Positions 21,571 through 33,548 of a DNA stretch of 64,000 nucleotides are shown piece after piece; positions within the stretch are counted from its first letter, which is position 1; each line of letters opens with the position of its first letter. The stretch covers positions 4,572,501-4,636,500 of the forward strand of contig NZ_FNRV01000001.1 in NCBI RefSeq assembly GCF_900105115.1, given 5' to 3'. This stretch comes from Pseudomonas mohnii (lineage in GTDB: Bacteria > Pseudomonadota > Gammaproteobacteria > Pseudomonadales > Pseudomonadaceae). A program made the position numbers and the translations under genes. The notes beneath the pieces were generated by a model. That model was not told the origin of the DNA and did no database searches. It saw nothing but the letters and a program-made list of their open reading frames with translations.

Positions 21571-22465
21571 TACAACCGCAACGCGCTGTGGCTATGTTGC
21601 CATCGTCGGCCGTCCGAACGTGGGCAAGTCCACGTTGCTGAACCACATCCTTGGTCAGAAACTGGCGATCACCTCGCGCAAGCCGCAAACCACCCGTCAC
21701 AACATGCTCGGTATCAAGACCGAAGGCGATGTGCAGGCCATCTATGTCGACACCCCTGGCATGCACAAGGGTGGCGAGAAGGCCCTGAACCGCTACATGA
21801 ACAAGACCGCATCGGCGGCGTTGAAAGACGTCGACGTGGTGATTTTCGTGGTCGACCGCACCAAGTGGACCGAAGAAGACCAGATGGTCCTCGAGCGCGT
21901 GCAATACGTGACCGGCCCGCTGATCGTGGCGCTGAACAAGACTGACCGCATCGAAGACAAGGCGGAGCTGATGCCGCACCTGTCCTGGTTGCAGGAACAG
22001 TTGCCGAACGCGCAGATCATCCCGATCTCGGCCCAGCACGGGCACAACCTCGACGCGCTGGAGCGGGTGATTGCCGGGCATCTGCCGGAAAACGATCACT
22101 TCTTCCCGGAAGACCAGATCACCGACCGCAGCAGCCGTTTCCTTGCCGCTGAACTGGTGCGCGAAAAAATCATGCGCCAGATGGGTGCCGAGCTGCCATA
22201 CCAGATCACCGTCGAAATCGAAGAGTTCAAGCAGCAGGGGAAAACCCTGCACATTCATGCGTTGATCCTCGTCGAGCGTGACGGCCAGAAGAAAATCATC
22301 ATTGGCGACAAGGGCGAGCGCATCAAGCGTATCGGCACCGAGGCGCGCAAGGACATGGAGCTGCTGTTCGACTCCAAGATCATGCTCAACCTTTGGGTCA
22401 AGGTGAAGGGCGGCTGGTCCGACGACGAACGCGCCTTGCGTTCGCTGGGTTACGGCGACCTGTAA
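21563..22465 (+). CDS. era: GTPase Era
   Basis: Ras-like GTPase with a KH domain that binds the 3' end of 16S rRNA and assists 30S maturation. G1 [13 protein letters not shown]3 DTPGMH and G4 NKTD are visible; the KH domain is around [21 protein letters not shown] chose ATG 21563, since GGAG at 21552-21555 has 7-nt spacing to it; an ATG six bases upstream is too close. 300 residues, normal. Followed by a REPIN before recO. Confidence 0.96.
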   Translation: MTDTTATRCGYVAIVGRPNVGKSTLLNHILGQKLAITSRKPQTTRHNMLGIKTEGDVQAIYVDTPGMHKGGEKALNRYMNKTASAALKDVDVVIFVVDRTKWTEEDQMVLERVQYVTGPLIVALNKTDRIEDKAELMPHLSWLQEQLPNAQIIPISAQHGHNLDALERVIAGHLPENDHFFPEDQITDRSSRFLAAELVREKIMRQMGAELPYQITVEIEEFKQQGKTLHIHALILVERDGQKKIIIGDKGERIKRIGTEARKDMELLFDSKIMLNLWVKVKGGWSDDERALRSLGYGDL

Positions 22466-22480
22466 TACGGCGCAGCCCCC

Positions 22481-22580
22481 TGTAGGAGCGAGCCTGCTCG
22501 CGATGGTGGAAAACGATAACGCAGGCTTTCTGAATGAACGCGGCGCTTTCAAGTCCATCGCGAGCAGGCTCGCTCCTACA
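22481..22580. repeat. REPIN, 100 bp, copy A
   Basis: Perfect inverted REP pair (TGTAGGAGCGAGCCTGCTCG and its complement) around a spacer. By eye, the whole 100 bp differs at only three positions from the copy at 45681-45780. Confidence 0.92.
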
Positions 22581-22596
22581 GGTCACTGAGAACTCC

Positions 22597-23280
22597 ATGT
22601 CCCAGCCAATTGGCCAGCCCGCCTACGTCCTCCACTCCCGCGCCTACCGCGAAAGCAGTGCGCTGGTGGACTTCCTCACGCCGCAAGGTCGGCTGCGGGC
22701 TGTATTGCGCAGTGCGCGAGGCAAGGCCGGGACGCTGGCACGGCCATTCGTGCCACTGGAAGTGGAGTTTCGGGGGCGTGGCGAGCTCAAAAACGTGGGG
22801 CGCATGGAAAGCGCCGGCGTTTCCACCTGGCTCAATGGAGAAGCCCTGTTCAGTGGCCTTTATCTCAATGAGTTGCTGATTCGCCTGCTGCCCGCCGAAG
22901 ATCCGCATCCCGCCGTATTCGATCATTACGCCGCCACCCTGCTGGCCCTGGCTGAAGGTCGTCCGCTGGAACCGCTGCTGCGCTCATTCGAATGGCGGTT
23001 GCTCGATGACCTCGGTTACGGCTTTTCTCTGATCACTGACATCCACGACGCCCCCATCGCGCCGGACGGCCTTTATCGCTTGCAAGTGGATGCGGGACTG
23101 GAGCGGGTCTATCTGTTGCAACCGGGCCTGTTCAATGGCACGGAATTGCTGGCCATGGCCGATGCTGACTGGAGCGCGCCGGGTGCCTTGTCGGCGGCCA
23201 AGCGCTTGATGCGGCAGGCGCTGGCCGTTCATTTGGGCGGTCGGCCGCTGGTTTCCCGAGAGTTGTTTCGAAAACCGTAA
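22597..23280 (+). CDS. recO: DNA repair protein RecO
   Basis: RecFOR recombination mediator that loads RecA on SSB-coated single-stranded DNA. 227 residues. The N-terminal OB fold starts [23 protein letters not shown] and contains the basic [18 protein letters not shown]; the C-terminal part is helical. Some RecO proteins carry a zinc finger; no CxxC pairs are present here, as is common in this genus. The ATG at 22597 lies just after a REPIN, so recO may be partly insulated from era. Confidence 0.92.
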   Translation: MSQPIGQPAYVLHSRAYRESSALVDFLTPQGRLRAVLRSARGKAGTLARPFVPLEVEFRGRGELKNVGRMESAGVSTWLNGEALFSGLYLNELLIRLLPAEDPHPAVFDHYAATLLALAEGRPLEPLLRSFEWRLLDDLGYGFSLITDIHDAPIAPDGLYRLQVDAGLERVYLLQPGLFNGTELLAMADADWSAPGALSAAKRLMRQALAVHLGGRPLVSRELFRKP

Positions 23281-23331
23281 ATTCCCCATGTATGCTGTGC
23301 ACCGAACTTTCTCTTCTTCTGGAGCGCTTCC

Positions 23332-24078
23332 GTGACCACCAGCACCCGCATTCTTCTTGGCGTGAATATCGACCACGTTGCCACCTTGCGTCAGGCTCGG
23401 GGTACCCGCTACCCGGACCCGGTAAAGGCAGCATTGGATGCGGAAGAGGCGGGCGCCGATGGCATTACCGTGCACTTGCGTGAAGACCGTCGTCACATTC
23501 AGGAGCGCGATGTGTTGCTGCTCAAGGACGTGCTGCAGACCCGCATGAACTTCGAGATGGGCGTCACCGAAGAGATGATGGCGTTCGCCGAGCGGATTCG
23601 CCCGGCGCACATTTGCCTGGTGCCGGAAACCCGACAGGAGCTGACGACGGAAGGTGGTCTGGACGTGGCGGGGCAAGAAGCCCGTATCAAGGCGGCGGTG
23701 GAGCGCCTGTCGAAGATCGGCTCGGAAGTGTCGCTGTTCATCGATGCCGATGAGCGTCAGATCGAGGCGTCCCGTCGTGTGGGCGCGCCGGCCATCGAGC
23801 TGCACACCGGGCGTTACGCCGATGCCGAGACGCCTGCCGAGGTGGCTGAAGAACTCAAGCGGGTTGCCGATGGCGTGGCGTTTGGTCTGGCCCAGGGCCT
23901 GATCGTCAACGCCGGCCATGGCCTGCATTACCACAACGTCGAAGCCGTTGCGGCAATCAAAGGTATCAACGAGCTGAACATCGGCCATGCGCTGGTGGCC
24001 CATGCGTTGTTCGTTGGCTTCAAGTCGGCTGTTTCGGAGATGAAGGCGCTGATTCTGGCGGCGGCCGCAAAAGCCTGA
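23332..24078 (+). CDS. pdxJ: Pyridoxine 5'-phosphate synthase
   Basis: Last step of de novo vitamin B6 synthesis: condenses 1-deoxyxylulose 5-phosphate with 3-amino-2-oxopropyl phosphate. 248-residue TIM barrel. Conserved [16 protein letters not shown] at the N-terminus, [28 protein letters not shown] and GHGLHYHN are all visible. GTG start at 23332 with TGGAG upstream. Placed after recO as in P. aeruginosa. Confidence 0.96.
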   Translation: MTTSTRILLGVNIDHVATLRQARGTRYPDPVKAALDAEEAGADGITVHLREDRRHIQERDVLLLKDVLQTRMNFEMGVTEEMMAFAERIRPAHICLVPETRQELTTEGGLDVAGQEARIKAAVERLSKIGSEVSLFIDADERQIEASRRVGAPAIELHTGRYADAETPAEVAEELKRVADGVAFGLAQGLIVNAGHGLHYHNVEAVAAIKGINELNIGHALVAHALFVGFKSAVSEMKALILAAAAKA

Positions 24079-24095
24079 GAACACCACAAAACCCT

Positions 24096-24121
24096 GTGGG
24101 AGCGAGCAGGCTCGCTCCCAC
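24096..24121. repeat. Single REP hairpin between convergent pdxJ and mltF
   Basis: Perfect 11-bp stem (GTGGGAGCGAG/CTCGCTCCCAC) with a 4-nt loop and no T run. It may serve as a transcriptional or exonuclease barrier between convergent genes. Confidence 0.75.
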
Positions 24122-24139
24122 CATTGTTGGATGGGCCTG

Positions 24140-25699
<1,560 letters not shown>

Positions 25700-25815
25700 C
25701 TATAACCCGATTTTTCACCCGTCAAAATAACTCGAGCCGAGCGCTCCGATCGGCGCCGGTTTTCCGGTCGGACACCCGCTCCGACGTCCGGGTGCAACCG
25801 CGCGTAGCGTTTCGG

Positions 25816-25844
25816 GTGATGTCGCGGGCTGTTTAGGCTAGAAT
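25816..25844 (+). promoter_or_regulatory. Possible purL promoter
   Basis: Good -10 TAGAAT (25839-25844) with a weak -35 GTGATG (25816-25821), 17-bp spacer, 43 bp before the purL ATG. The rest of the 286-bp mltF-purL gap shows no other clear signal. Confidence 0.35.
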
Positions 25845-25886
25845 GCACGGCCTCAAAGCACACCCCTTCCCGAGGCTGTCCCGAAG

Positions 25887-28800
25887 ATGTTGATCCTGCG
25901 CGGCGCTCCTGCCCTTTCTGCCTTTCGCCACAGCAAACTCCTTGAGCAACTGAGCCAGAAGGTCCCGGCTGTCAGTGGCCTGTATGCTGAATTCGCTCAC
26001 TTCGCCGAAGTTACCGGCGTCCTGACCGGCGACGAACAGCAGGTGCTTGCGCGCCTTCTGAAATACGGTCCAAGCGTTCCGGTCCAGGAGCCGACCGGAC
26101 GTCTGTTTCTGGTGTTGCCGCGGTTTGGCACCATTTCGCCATGGTCGAGCAAGGCCAGCGACATCGCTCGCAATTGCGGGCTGACCAAGATCCAGCGCCT
26201 GGAGCGCGGCATTGCGTTCTACGTTGCCGGCCAGTTCAGCGACGCAGAAGCACAGCTGATTGCCGATGTGCTGCACGACCGCATGACCCAGATCGTCCTG
26301 GGCAACCTCGAACAGGCTGCCGGCCTGTTCAGTCACGCCGAACCCAAGCCCCTGACCGCGATCGACGTGTTGGGTGGCGGCCGCGCCGCGCTGGAAAAAG
26401 CCAACACCGAGCTGGGCCTGGCCCTGGCGGAAGACGAAATCGACTACCTGGTCAACGCCTTCGTCGGCTTGAAGCGCAACCCGCACGACATCGAACTGAT
26501 GATGTTCGCCCAGGCCAACTCCGAGCATTGCCGTCACAAGATCTTCAACGCCAGTTGGGACATCGACGGCGAGAGCCAGGAAAAAAGCCTGTTCGGCATG
26601 ATCAAGAACACCTACGTGATGCACAGCGAAGGCGTTCTGTCGGCTTACAAGGACAACGCATCGGTGATCGTCGGCTCCGTGGCCGGTCGTTTCTTCCCGG
26701 ACCCTGAAACCCGCCAGTACGGCGCGGTGCAGGAGCCGGTGCACATCCTGATGAAAGTCGAGACCCACAACCACCCGACCGCGATTGCTCCGTTCCCGGG
26801 CGCGTCCACCGGTTCCGGTGGCGAGATCCGTGATGAAGGTGCAACCGGTCGCGGTGCCAAGCCGAAGGCTGGCCTGACCGGCTTCACCGTATCGAACCTG
26901 CAGATCCCGGGCTTCGAACAGCCATGGGAAGTGCCATACGGCAAGCCTGAGCGCATCGTTACCGCGCTGGACATCATGATCGAAGGCCCACTGGGCGGCG
27001 CGGCGTTCAACAACGAATTCGGCCGTCCGGCACTGACCGGTTACTTCCGTACCTTCGAACAATCCATCTCCACCCCGCACGGTGATGAGGTTCGCGGTTA
27101 CCACAAGCCGATCATGCTGGCTGGCGGCATGGGCAACATCCGTGAAGAACACGTCAAGAAAGGCGAAATCCTCGTTGGCTCCAAGCTGATCGTGCTCGGC
27201 GGCCCGGCGATGCTGATCGGTCTGGGCGGCGGCGCGGCTTCCTCCATGGCCACCGGCACCAGTTCGGCGGACCTGGACTTCGCTTCCGTACAGCGTGAAA
27301 ACCCTGAGATGGAGCGTCGCTGCCAGGAAGTCATCGACCGTTGCTGGCAACTGGGCGACAAGAACCCGATCAGCTTCATTCACGATGTGGGGGCGGGCGG
27401 TCTGTCCAACGCCTTCCCGGAACTGGTCAACGACGGCGATCGTGGTGGCCGTTTCGAACTGCGCAACATTCCAAACGACGAGCCGGGCATGGCCCCGCAC
27501 GAAATCTGGTCCAACGAATCCCAGGAACGTTATGTTCTGGCTGTTGGCCCGGCTGACTTCGAGCGCTTCAAGGCGATCTGCGAACGCGAGCGTTGCCCGT
27601 TCGCCGTGGTCGGCGAAGCTACTGCTGAACCGCAGTTGACTGTCACCGACAGCCACTTCGGCAACAGCCCGGTGGACATGCCGCTCGAAGTGCTGCTGGG
27701 CAAGGCCCCGCGCATGCACCGTTCGGTAGTGCGTGAAAACGAGCTGGGCGACGATTTCGATCCGTCGACCCTCGACATCGGCGAGTGCGTCGAGCGCGTA
27801 CTGCATCACCCGGCCGTGGCCAGCAAAAGCTTCCTGATCACCATCGGCGACCGCACCATCACCGGCCTCGTGGCCCGTGACCAGATGGTCGGCCCGTGGC
27901 AAGTTCCGGTGGCCGACGTTGCCGTCACTGCCACCAGCTTCGACGTCTACACCGGTGAAGCCATGGCCATGGGCGAGCGTACTCCGCTGGCGCTGCTGGA
28001 CGCTCCGGCGTCGGGCCGCATGGCCATCGGCGAAACCCTGACCAACATCGCGGCCTCGCGCATCGCCAAGATCTCCGACATCAAGCTGTCGGCGAACTGG
28101 ATGTCGGCTGCCGGTCACCCGGGCGAAGACGCGCGTCTGTACGACACCGTGAAAGCGGTCGGCATGGAGCTGTGCCCTGAGCTGGGCATCACCATTCCGG
28201 TGGGCAAGGACTCGATGTCCATGGCCACGCGCTGGAACGATGAAGGCGTGGACAAGGCTGTCACTTCGCCGATGTCCCTGATCGTGACCGGTTTCGCGCC
28301 AGTGACTGACATCCGTCAGACCCTGACCCCGCAACTGCGCATGGACAAGGGCACCACCGATCTGATCCTGATCGACCTGGGCCGCGGCCAGAACCGCATG
28401 GGCGCCTCGATCCTCGCCCAGACCCACGGCAAGCTGGGCAAGCAGGCCCCGGACGTCGATGACGCCGAAGACCTCAAAGCTTTCTTCGCTGTGATCCAGG
28501 GCCTCAACGCCGACGGTCACCTGCTGGCTTACCACGACCGTTCCGACGGTGGTCTGCTGACCAGCGTGGTCGAGATGGCCTTTGCCGGTCACTGCGGCCT
28601 GAACCTGGTGCTCGACAGCGTTGCCGAGGATGCCTCCGAGATCAACGGCATCCTGTTCAACGAAGAACTGGGCGCAGTGATCCAGGTGCGTCAGGACGCG
28701 ACGCCAAGCGTACTCGCACAGTTCAGTGCGGCTGGTTTGGCTGAATGCGTGGCGGTGATCGGGCAGCCGATCAACAACGGCCAGATCGACATCGTCTTCA

Positions 28801-29783
28801 ACGGCGACACCGTGTTCGAAGGTCAACGCCGCCTGCTGCAACGCCAGTGGGCCGAGACCAGCTACCAGATCCAGCGCCTGCGTGATAACGCCGACTGCGC
28901 CGAGCAAGAGTTCGACGTGATCCTGGAAGAAGACAACCCGGGCCTGAGCGTCAAGCTCAGCTTCGACGTCAACCAGGACGTCGCCGCGCCTTACATCAAG
29001 AAAGGCATTCGCCCACAGGTTGCCGTGCTGCGTGAGCAGGGCGTCAACGGTCAGGTGGAGATGGCGGCGGCGTTCGACCGTGCCGGTTTCAGCGCGATCG
29101 ACGTGCACATGAGCGACATTCTGGCCGGCCGTGTCGACCTGAACGAGTTCAAGGGCCTGGTCGCTTGCGGCGGCTTCTCGTACGGCGACGTACTGGGTGC
29201 CGGTGAAGGCTGGGCCAAGTCGGCCCTGTTCAACAGCCGTGCCCGCGATGCCTTCCAGGGCTTCTTCGAGCGTAACGACAGCTTCACCCTCGGCGTGTGC
29301 AACGGTTGCCAGATGATGTCCAACCTGCACGAGCTGATTCCGGGCAGCGAGTTCTGGCCGCACTTCGTGCGTAACCGTTCCGAGCAGTTCGAAGCCCGTG
29401 TGGCGATGGTGCAGATCCAGGAGTCGAACTCGATCTTCCTGCAAGGCATGGCCGGTTCGCGTATGCCGATCGCCATTGCTCACGGCGAAGGCCATGCCGA
29501 GTTCGCCAGCGAAGAAGCGTTGCTGGAAGCCGATCTGTCCGGTTGCGTAGCCATGCGTTTCGTCGATAACCACGGCAAGGTCACCGAAAACTATCCGGCC
29601 AACCCGAACGGCTCGCCGCGCGGGATCACCGGTCTGACCAGCCGAGACGGTCGCGTGACCATCATGATGCCGCACCCGGAGCGTGTGTTCCGCGCCGTGC
29701 AGAACTCGTGGCGCTCGGATGACTGGAACGAAGACGCCCCTTGGATGCGCATGTTCCGTAATGCGCGCGTGTGGGTGAACTAA
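25887..29783 (+). CDS. purL: Phosphoribosylformylglycinamidine synthase
   Basis: Fourth step of purine synthesis: converts FGAR to FGAM using glutamine and ATP. 1298-residue large form with an N-terminal domain, two AIRS-like ATP domains ([21 protein letters not shown]; the second around [14 protein letters not shown] [18 protein letters not shown]) and a C-terminal glutaminase domain. The nucleophile is C1138 in GVCNGCQMM; the His/Glu partners lie in MPHPERVFR near the end. A long open frame on the opposite strand is a codon-bias shadow. Start ATG 25887 ([14 protein letters not shown]). Confidence 0.98.
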   Translation: MLILRGAPALSAFRHSKLLEQLSQKVPAVSGLYAEFAHFAEVTGVLTGDEQQVLARLLKYGPSVPVQEPTGRLFLVLPRFGTISPWSSKASDIARNCGLTKIQRLERGIAFYVAGQFSDAEAQLIADVLHDRMTQIVLGNLEQAAGLFSHAEPKPLTAIDVLGGGRAALEKANTELGLALAEDEIDYLVNAFVGLKRNPHDIELMMFAQANSEHCRHKIFNASWDIDGESQEKSLFGMIKNTYVMHSEGVLSAYKDNASVIVGSVAGRFFPDPETRQYGAVQEPVHILMKVETHNHPTAIAPFPGASTGSGGEIRDEGATGRGAKPKAGLTGFTVSNLQIPGFEQPWEVPYGKPERIVTALDIMIEGPLGGAAFNNEFGRPALTGYFRTFEQSISTPHGDEVRGYHKPIMLAGGMGNIREEHVKKGEILVGSKLIVLGGPAMLIGLGGGAASSMATGTSSADLDFASVQRENPEMERRCQEVIDRCWQLGDKNPISFIHDVGAGGLSNAFPELVNDGDRGGRFELRNIPNDEPGMAPHEIWSNESQERYVLAVGPADFERFKAICERERCPFAVVGEATAEPQLTVTDSHFGNSPVDMPLEVLLGKAPRMHRSVVRENELGDDFDPSTLDIGECVERVLHHPAVASKSFLITIGDRTITGLVARDQMVGPWQVPVADVAVTATSFDVYTGEAMAMGERTPLALLDAPASGRMAIGETLTNIAASRIAKISDIKLSANWMSAAGHPGEDARLYDTVKAVGMELCPELGITIPVGKDSMSMATRWNDEGVDKAVTSPMSLIVTGFAPVTDIRQTLTPQLRMDKGTTDLILIDLGRGQNRMGASILAQTHGKLGKQAPDVDDAEDLKAFFAVIQGLNADGHLLAYHDRSDGGLLTSVVEMAFAGHCGLNLVLDSVAEDASEINGILFNEELGAVIQVRQDATPSVLAQFSAAGLAECVAVIGQPINNGQIDIVFNGDTVFEGQRRLLQRQWAETSYQIQRLRDNADCAEQEFDVILEEDNPGLSVKLSFDVNQDVAAPYIKKGIRPQVAVLREQGVNGQVEMAAAFDRAGFSAIDVHMSDILAGRVDLNEFKGLVACGGFSYGDVLGAGEGWAKSALFNSRARDAFQGFFERNDSFTLGVCNGCQMMSNLHELIPGSEFWPHFVRNRSEQFEARVAMVQIQESNSIFLQGMAGSRMPIAIAHGEGHAEFASEEALLEADLSGCVAMRFVDNHGKVTENYPANPNGSPRGITGLTSRDGRVTIMMPHPERVFRAVQNSWRSDDWNEDAPWMRMFRNARVWVN

Positions 29784-29803
29784 GAGCGGGTGGACTAAGG
29801 ACC

Positions 29804-30115
29804 GTGTACAAGCTCAGCTTTTTTGTTCCCGACAGCCATGTCGAAGTGGTCAAAAGTGCCGTATTCGCCGCCGGTGGCGGACGGATCGGCGCTTACGATC
29901 ACTGCGCATGGCAGGTGTTGGGCCAAGGCCAGTTTCGTCCACTGAAGGGCAGTCAGCCGTTCCTGGGTGAGGCAGGGCAGGTCGAACAGGTCGAGGAATG
30001 GAAGGTTGAGCTGGTCGTGGCCGATGAGTTGATCCGTTCGGTGGTGGCTGCCTTGAAAGACAGCCATCCCTACGAGACACCGGCTTATGAGGTGTGGCGG
30101 CTGGAGGATTTCTGA
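29804..30115 (+). CDS. NIF3/YqfO C-terminal-domain-like small protein
   Basis: 103-residue stand-alone version of the CutA-like domain found inserted in NIF3-family (YqfO) proteins. It opens with the typical YKLSFFVPDSHVEVVKSAVFAAGGGRIG and contains YDHCAWQVLGQGQFRP and HPYETPAYEV. Function is undefined; the fold suggests a trimeric metal- or ligand-sensing protein. GTG start at 29804 with TAAGGA upstream, 20 bp after purL, so it probably shares its transcript. A terminator follows. Confidence 0.85.
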   Translation: MYKLSFFVPDSHVEVVKSAVFAAGGGRIGAYDHCAWQVLGQGQFRPLKGSQPFLGEAGQVEQVEEWKVELVVADELIRSVVAALKDSHPYETPAYEVWRLEDF

Positions 30116-30135
30116 TCTTCCAGGCTGCTGAAATG

Positions 30136-30171
30136 AAAAACCCGCTGAAAGCGATTTCAGCGGGTTTTTTG
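30136..30171 (+). terminator. Rho-independent terminator after purL unit
   Basis: AAAAACCCGCTGAAA stem paired with TTTCAGCGGGTTTTTT across a short GCGA loop. Confidence 0.9.
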
Positions 30172-30229
30172 TTGCCTGTATTCACTTGCGATCCTGCAGG
30201 TCAGCGCAGTATCGACCCAGGGAGGCTTT

Positions 30230-30259
30230 TGTACCGAGGGAGCAGGCTCCCTCGGTACA
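30230..30259. repeat. Atypical REP-like hairpin (GTACCGAGGGAGC)
   Basis: Perfect 14-bp stem, TGTACCGAGGGAGC against GCTCCCTCGGTACA, with a 2-nt loop, 3 bp from the stop codon of the L,D-transpeptidase gene. It resembles REP elements in outline but has a different core. Confidence 0.7.
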
Positions 30260-30262
30260 GGG

Positions 30263-30766
30263 CTACGGACGAATCTCGATCATCGTGCCATCCGGCACCA
30301 GGTTCCAGACTTCACGCATGTCCCTGTTGCGCATGGCCACGCAGCCGTCGGTCCAGTCCAGGGTGTGGAACAGGTCTTCCGGGGTGTCTTCGGTATCCGG
30401 GGTGCCGTGGATCATGATCATGCCGCCTGGCGCGACACCTTCGCGGCGCGCGCGGGCAGAGTCAGTGATGTTCGGGTAAGAGATGTGCATCGCCAGATTG
30501 AAGTTGTTGCTGGTCTTGCGCCAGTCGATCCAGTAGAAACCCTCCGGCGTGCGTTTGTCGCCCTCCATCAGTTTCGGCCCCCTGGGGTTTTTGCCCAGGG
30601 AAATGCGATAGGTCTTGATCGGCTTGCCGTCATTGATCAATTGCAATTGATGAGCGGACTTGAGAACCAGGACTTTCTCGATGACCTTGCCGTTCAGCGT
30701 TTCCACGGCAGAAGCCTGGGATACCGTGATGAAAGACAAGCAAAACAGGGCAAGCAACCAGCGCAT
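30263..30766 (-). CDS. L,D-transpeptidase (YkuD family), periplasmic
   Basis: 167-residue exported enzyme that forms 3-3 peptidoglycan cross-links or attaches proteins to peptidoglycan; the precise reaction is not readable. Signal peptide at residues 1-20 (ends VSQASA). The YkuD signature is intact: H120 in MIMIHGTP and catalytic C142 in DWTDGCVAM, with R146 in MRNRDM. I start it at ATG 30766, which follows GGGGAA and begins the signal peptide; an in-frame ATG at 30802 has no ribosome site. The loop between His and Cys is acidic (PDTEDTPEDLFH). Confidence 0.88.
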   Translation of the reverse strand: MRWLLALFCLSFITVSQASAVETLNGKVIEKVLVLKSAHQLQLINDGKPIKTYRISLGKNPRGPKLMEGDKRTPEGFYWIDWRKTSNNFNLAMHISYPNITDSARARREGVAPGGMIMIHGTPDTEDTPEDLFHTLDWTDGCVAMRNRDMREVWNLVPDGTMIEIRP

Positions 30767-30816
30767 TGAAACGATTCCCCAAAAGGTGTCGCGACTATTC
30801 ATTTATAGATGTTTTT

Positions 30817-31365
30817 TTAGTTGGCAGGCTGAGCGAGCGGCGGGATCGATTCGGACCGCACGGGGTAGACCTCGGCCCGCCGGTCAGCGAAGAAGCATTC
30901 TAAGGTACGGCCCACCGTGCGGAAAGCCAGCTCATCCCAAGGAATGTCGACTTCGTCGAATAATTGCACTTCCAGGCTTTCAGGGCCGGCGGCGAAGTTC
31001 AGGTCCGCCAGTTCGGCGCGGAAAAATACATGCACCTGGTTGATGTGCGGCACGTCGATCAGGGTATAGATGCTCAGGTTGCGCACCCGGGCGCAGGCTT
31101 CCTCGGCGGTTTCGCGAATCGCCGCCTGCTCGATGGTCTCGCCGTTTTCCATGAAACCGGCGGGCAGGGTCCAATAGCCCAGGCGTGGCTCAATGGCGCG
31201 TCGGCACAGCAATACCTTGTTGCCCCAGGTCGCCACGCAACCGGCGACGATATTGGGGTTCTGGTAATGAATGGTCTGACAGCTGTCGCAAACGAAGCGA
31301 AGGCGCGAATCACCTTCGGGAATGCGCTGGGTCACCGGGTTGCCGCACTGACTGCAAAATTTCAT
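30817..31365 (-). CDS. Nudix hydrolase with N-terminal zinc ribbon
   Basis: 182 residues. Four cysteines (C4, C7, C26, C29) form a zinc ribbon at the N-terminus. The Nudix box runs from G70 (AGFMENGETIEQAAIRETAEE), with the metal-binding REtaEE at 84-89. It hydrolyses a nucleoside diphosphate linked to another moiety; the zinc ribbon recalls NudC-type NADH pyrophosphatases, but the protein lacks NudC's long N-terminal domain. Start ATG 31365. Divergent from the next Nudix gene. Confidence 0.88.
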   Translation of the reverse strand: MKFCSQCGNPVTQRIPEGDSRLRFVCDSCQTIHYQNPNIVAGCVATWGNKVLLCRRAIEPRLGYWTLPAGFMENGETIEQAAIRETAEEACARVRNLSIYTLIDVPHINQVHVFFRAELADLNFAAGPESLEVQLFDEVDIPWDELAFRTVGRTLECFFADRRAEVYPVRSESIPPLAQPAN

Positions 31366-31512
31366 GCTTGAGTTCCTGAATGCTGCGCCTATCTTGGCGT
31401 GCGGCGGTGTCTGTCGGCAAGTTGTCGTTTCGCGACACGCCGCTCTCCGGGGGCTTGGGCGACCGAGGCGATTGGTGCATGATGCAGGGTAAGGCACAGA
31501 TCGAGAACACTC

Positions 31513-32112
31513 ATGCTGGACGAGCTACTGCATCGGGTAAGCAACCACACACCGCGCACGTTGGAGACCGACCGACGTTTCCCCGAGGCCGCCGTACTGA
31601 TGCCCATCACCCGCAGTGACGAGCCGGAACTGCTGCTGACCTTGCGTGCCAGCGGACTCTCGACCCACGGCGGCGAGGTGGCCTTTCCCGGCGGCCGACG
31701 CGACCCCGAAGACCCCGACCTGATTTTCACCGCCCTGCGCGAAGCCGAAGAGGAGATTGGTTTGCCGCCAGGGTTGGTCGAAGTGATCGGCCCGCTCAGC
31801 CCGCTGATTTCCCTGCACGGCATCAAGGTCACCCCTTATGTCGGGGTGATTCCCGATTTCGTCGAATACCAGGCCAACGATGCCGAGATTGCCGCGGTGT
31901 TCAGCGTGCCCCTGGAGTTCTTCCGCAAGGACCCGCGCGAACACACCCACCGCATCGATTATCAGGGCCGCAGCTGGTACGTGCCGAGTTATCGCTATGG
32001 CGAATACAAGATCTGGGGGCTGACGGCGATCATGATCGTCGAGTTGATCAACCTGCTCTATGACGCCAAAATCAGCCTGCATCAACCGCCGAAAAGCTTT
32101 ATCAATACCTGA
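31513..32112 (+). CDS. CoA pyrophosphatase, NudL-type Nudix hydrolase
   Basis: 199 residues. The CoA-specific signature LLTLRASGLSTHGGEVAFPGG immediately precedes the Nudix box (GGRRDPEDPDLIFTALREAEEEIGL), which is typical of enzymes that split CoA into 4'-phosphopantetheine and 3',5'-ADP. Start ATG 31513. It is followed by the gamma-carbonic anhydrase gene at short distance, the usual pseudomonad order. Confidence 0.9.
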   Translation: MLDELLHRVSNHTPRTLETDRRFPEAAVLMPITRSDEPELLLTLRASGLSTHGGEVAFPGGRRDPEDPDLIFTALREAEEEIGLPPGLVEVIGPLSPLISLHGIKVTPYVGVIPDFVEYQANDAEIAAVFSVPLEFFRKDPREHTHRIDYQGRSWYVPSYRYGEYKIWGLTAIMIVELINLLYDAKISLHQPPKSFINT

Positions 32113-32167
32113 TGCCATCACTCGAATGGCCTGAACACGCCGCTGCCTGAGCCTTGAGGACAACACA

Positions 32168-32692
32168 ATGAAATACCGCCTGGGCGACGCCCGTGTCGAG
32201 ACCCACCCACAGAGCTGGGTCGCGCCCAATGCCGTGCTGGTGGGCAAGGTCAAACTGGAAGAGGGCGCCAACGTCTGGTTCAACGCTGTGCTGCGGGGCG
32301 ACAACGAGCTGATCCTGATCGGCAAGAATAGCAACGTCCAGGACGGTACCGTGATGCACACCGACATGGGCTACCCGCTGACCATCGGCACCGGCGTGAC
32401 CATTGGCCACAATGCCATGCTGCACGGCTGCACCGTGGGCGATTACAGCCTGATCGGCATCAACGCGGTCATTCTCAACGGTGCGAAAATCGGCAAGAAC
32501 TGCATCATCGGCGCCAACTCGCTGATTGGCGAAGGCAAGGAAATTCCGGATGGTTCGCTGGTGATGGGGTCACCCGGCAAAGTGGTGCGCGAACTGACCG
32601 AACCGCAGAAGAAAATGCTTGAAGCCAGCGCCGCTCACTACGTGCATAACGCCCAGCGTTACGCCCGCGATCTGGTTGAGCAGGAAGAATGA
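32168..32692 (+). CDS. Gamma-carbonic anhydrase family protein (YrdA-like)
   Basis: 174-residue left-handed beta-helix protein built from hexapeptide repeats ([67 protein letters not shown]). Zinc histidines are in MHTD and [10 protein letters not shown]. Catalytic activity of YrdA-type members is often undetectable, so the role remains uncertain. Start ATG 32168 after TGAGGA. It overlaps the next gene by 4 bp (ATGA). Confidence 0.92.
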   Translation: MKYRLGDARVETHPQSWVAPNAVLVGKVKLEEGANVWFNAVLRGDNELILIGKNSNVQDGTVMHTDMGYPLTIGTGVTIGHNAMLHGCTVGDYSLIGINAVILNGAKIGKNCIIGANSLIGEGKEIPDGSLVMGSPGKVVRELTEPQKKMLEASAAHYVHNAQRYARDLVEQEE

Positions 32693-32904
32693 CGACCACC
32701 GAACGCCCTGTGTCATCGCCCTGCGTGAATATTTGTGCGCTGGACGACGATGACATCTGCACGGGCTGCCAGCGCTCGGTCGAAGAGATTACCCGCTGGA
32801 GCCGCATGACCAACGACGAACGCCGCACGGTGCTGGGCTTGTGTCATGAGCGAGCCAAGGCCAGTGGGTTGGTGTGGATGATCGGCACAAAATCCGGCAA
32901 ATGA
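32689..32904 (+). CDS. DUF1289 domain protein
   Basis: 71-residue cysteine-rich protein. The family signature [20 protein letters not shown] has four cysteines, likely a metal or Fe-S site, followed by [15 protein letters not shown]. It overlaps the upstream YrdA-like gene at ATGA, so it is translationally coupled to it. Molecular function of DUF1289 is unknown. Confidence 0.9.
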   Translation: MTTTERPVSSPCVNICALDDDDICTGCQRSVEEITRWSRMTNDERRTVLGLCHERAKASGLVWMIGTKSGK

Positions 32905-32917
32905 GGCGGGCCATCCT

Positions 32918-32941
32918 TGTGGGAGCAGGCTCGCTCCTACA
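32918..32941. repeat. Single REP sequence
   Basis: TGTGGGAGCAGGCTCGCTCC-type hairpin between the DUF1289 gene and the following transporter gene. Confidence 0.7.
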
Positions 32942-32980
32942 GTATCCTGCGCACAAAATTGACAGGTAGTCCCACGCACC

Positions 32981-33448
32981 ATGCTCTTCCTCATCGCCTA
33001 CATCAGCAGCGTCGTGCTGATCAACTACGCCTTTTCTACCGCGCCGCACCTGGACATCATCTGGTCGGCCTGGGGTGGTCTGGTGTTCGTATTGCGCGAC
33101 ATGGTGCAAACCCGCTTCGGTCATGGTGCCATCGCAGCCATGCTGGCGGCGCTGGTGCTGTCCTATATCACCTCCGATCCGTCCATTGCCCTGGCCAGCG
33201 CCACGGCGTTCGCGGTTTCCGAGTGCATTGACTGGCTGGTGTTCAGCGTCACCAAGCGTCCGCTGCATGATCGCCTGTGGATAAGTTCGGCCCTGAGTAT
33301 TCCCCTCGATACCTTCATTTTCTTCGGCATGATCGGTGCGCTGACCCCGGGTGTGATCCTCACCGCCCTGGGTTCGAAGTTCGCCGGTGTCACCGCCGTG
33401 TGGCTGATCATGGCCTGGCGCTTGCGCAAACAGGCCGTCGTCAGCTGA
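32981..33448 (+). CDS. YhhQ/VUT-family membrane protein, probable queuosine-precursor transporter
   Basis: 155 residues with about five hydrophobic segments. The segment [19 protein letters not shown] followed by [17 protein letters not shown] matches the conserved region of the YhhQ (COG1738) family, whose E. coli member imports preQ0/preQ1. It is shorter than E. coli YhhQ (about 220), a size I recall for the pseudomonad form. No preQ1 riboswitch was recognised in the 76 bp upstream. Substrate is inferred from family only. Confidence 0.75.
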   Translation: MLFLIAYISSVVLINYAFSTAPHLDIIWSAWGGLVFVLRDMVQTRFGHGAIAAMLAALVLSYITSDPSIALASATAFAVSECIDWLVFSVTKRPLHDRLWISSALSIPLDTFIFFGMIGALTPGVILTALGSKFAGVTAVWLIMAWRLRKQAVVS

Positions 33449-33548
33449 AGCCAAACCCTGCGGTTCATGTAAAATGCCGCGCTTTCTCCCCATGGATCGC
33501 GCGTATTGCGCCGTATCCTTGATGATCCGCTCCTTTGAGGACCTTCAG

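Noticed and set aside
25833..29675. A 1280-codon open frame on the minus strand opposite purL
   Set aside because: It is a codon-bias shadow of the purL frame: composition is rich in His/Gln/Val/Asp typical of reverse frames in high-GC DNA, it lacks a ribosome site, and purL matches its family end to end.
32905..32980. preQ1 riboswitch before the YhhQ-like transporter gene
   Set aside because: Only a REP hairpin and a short leader are present; no class I, II or III preQ1 consensus could be recognised.
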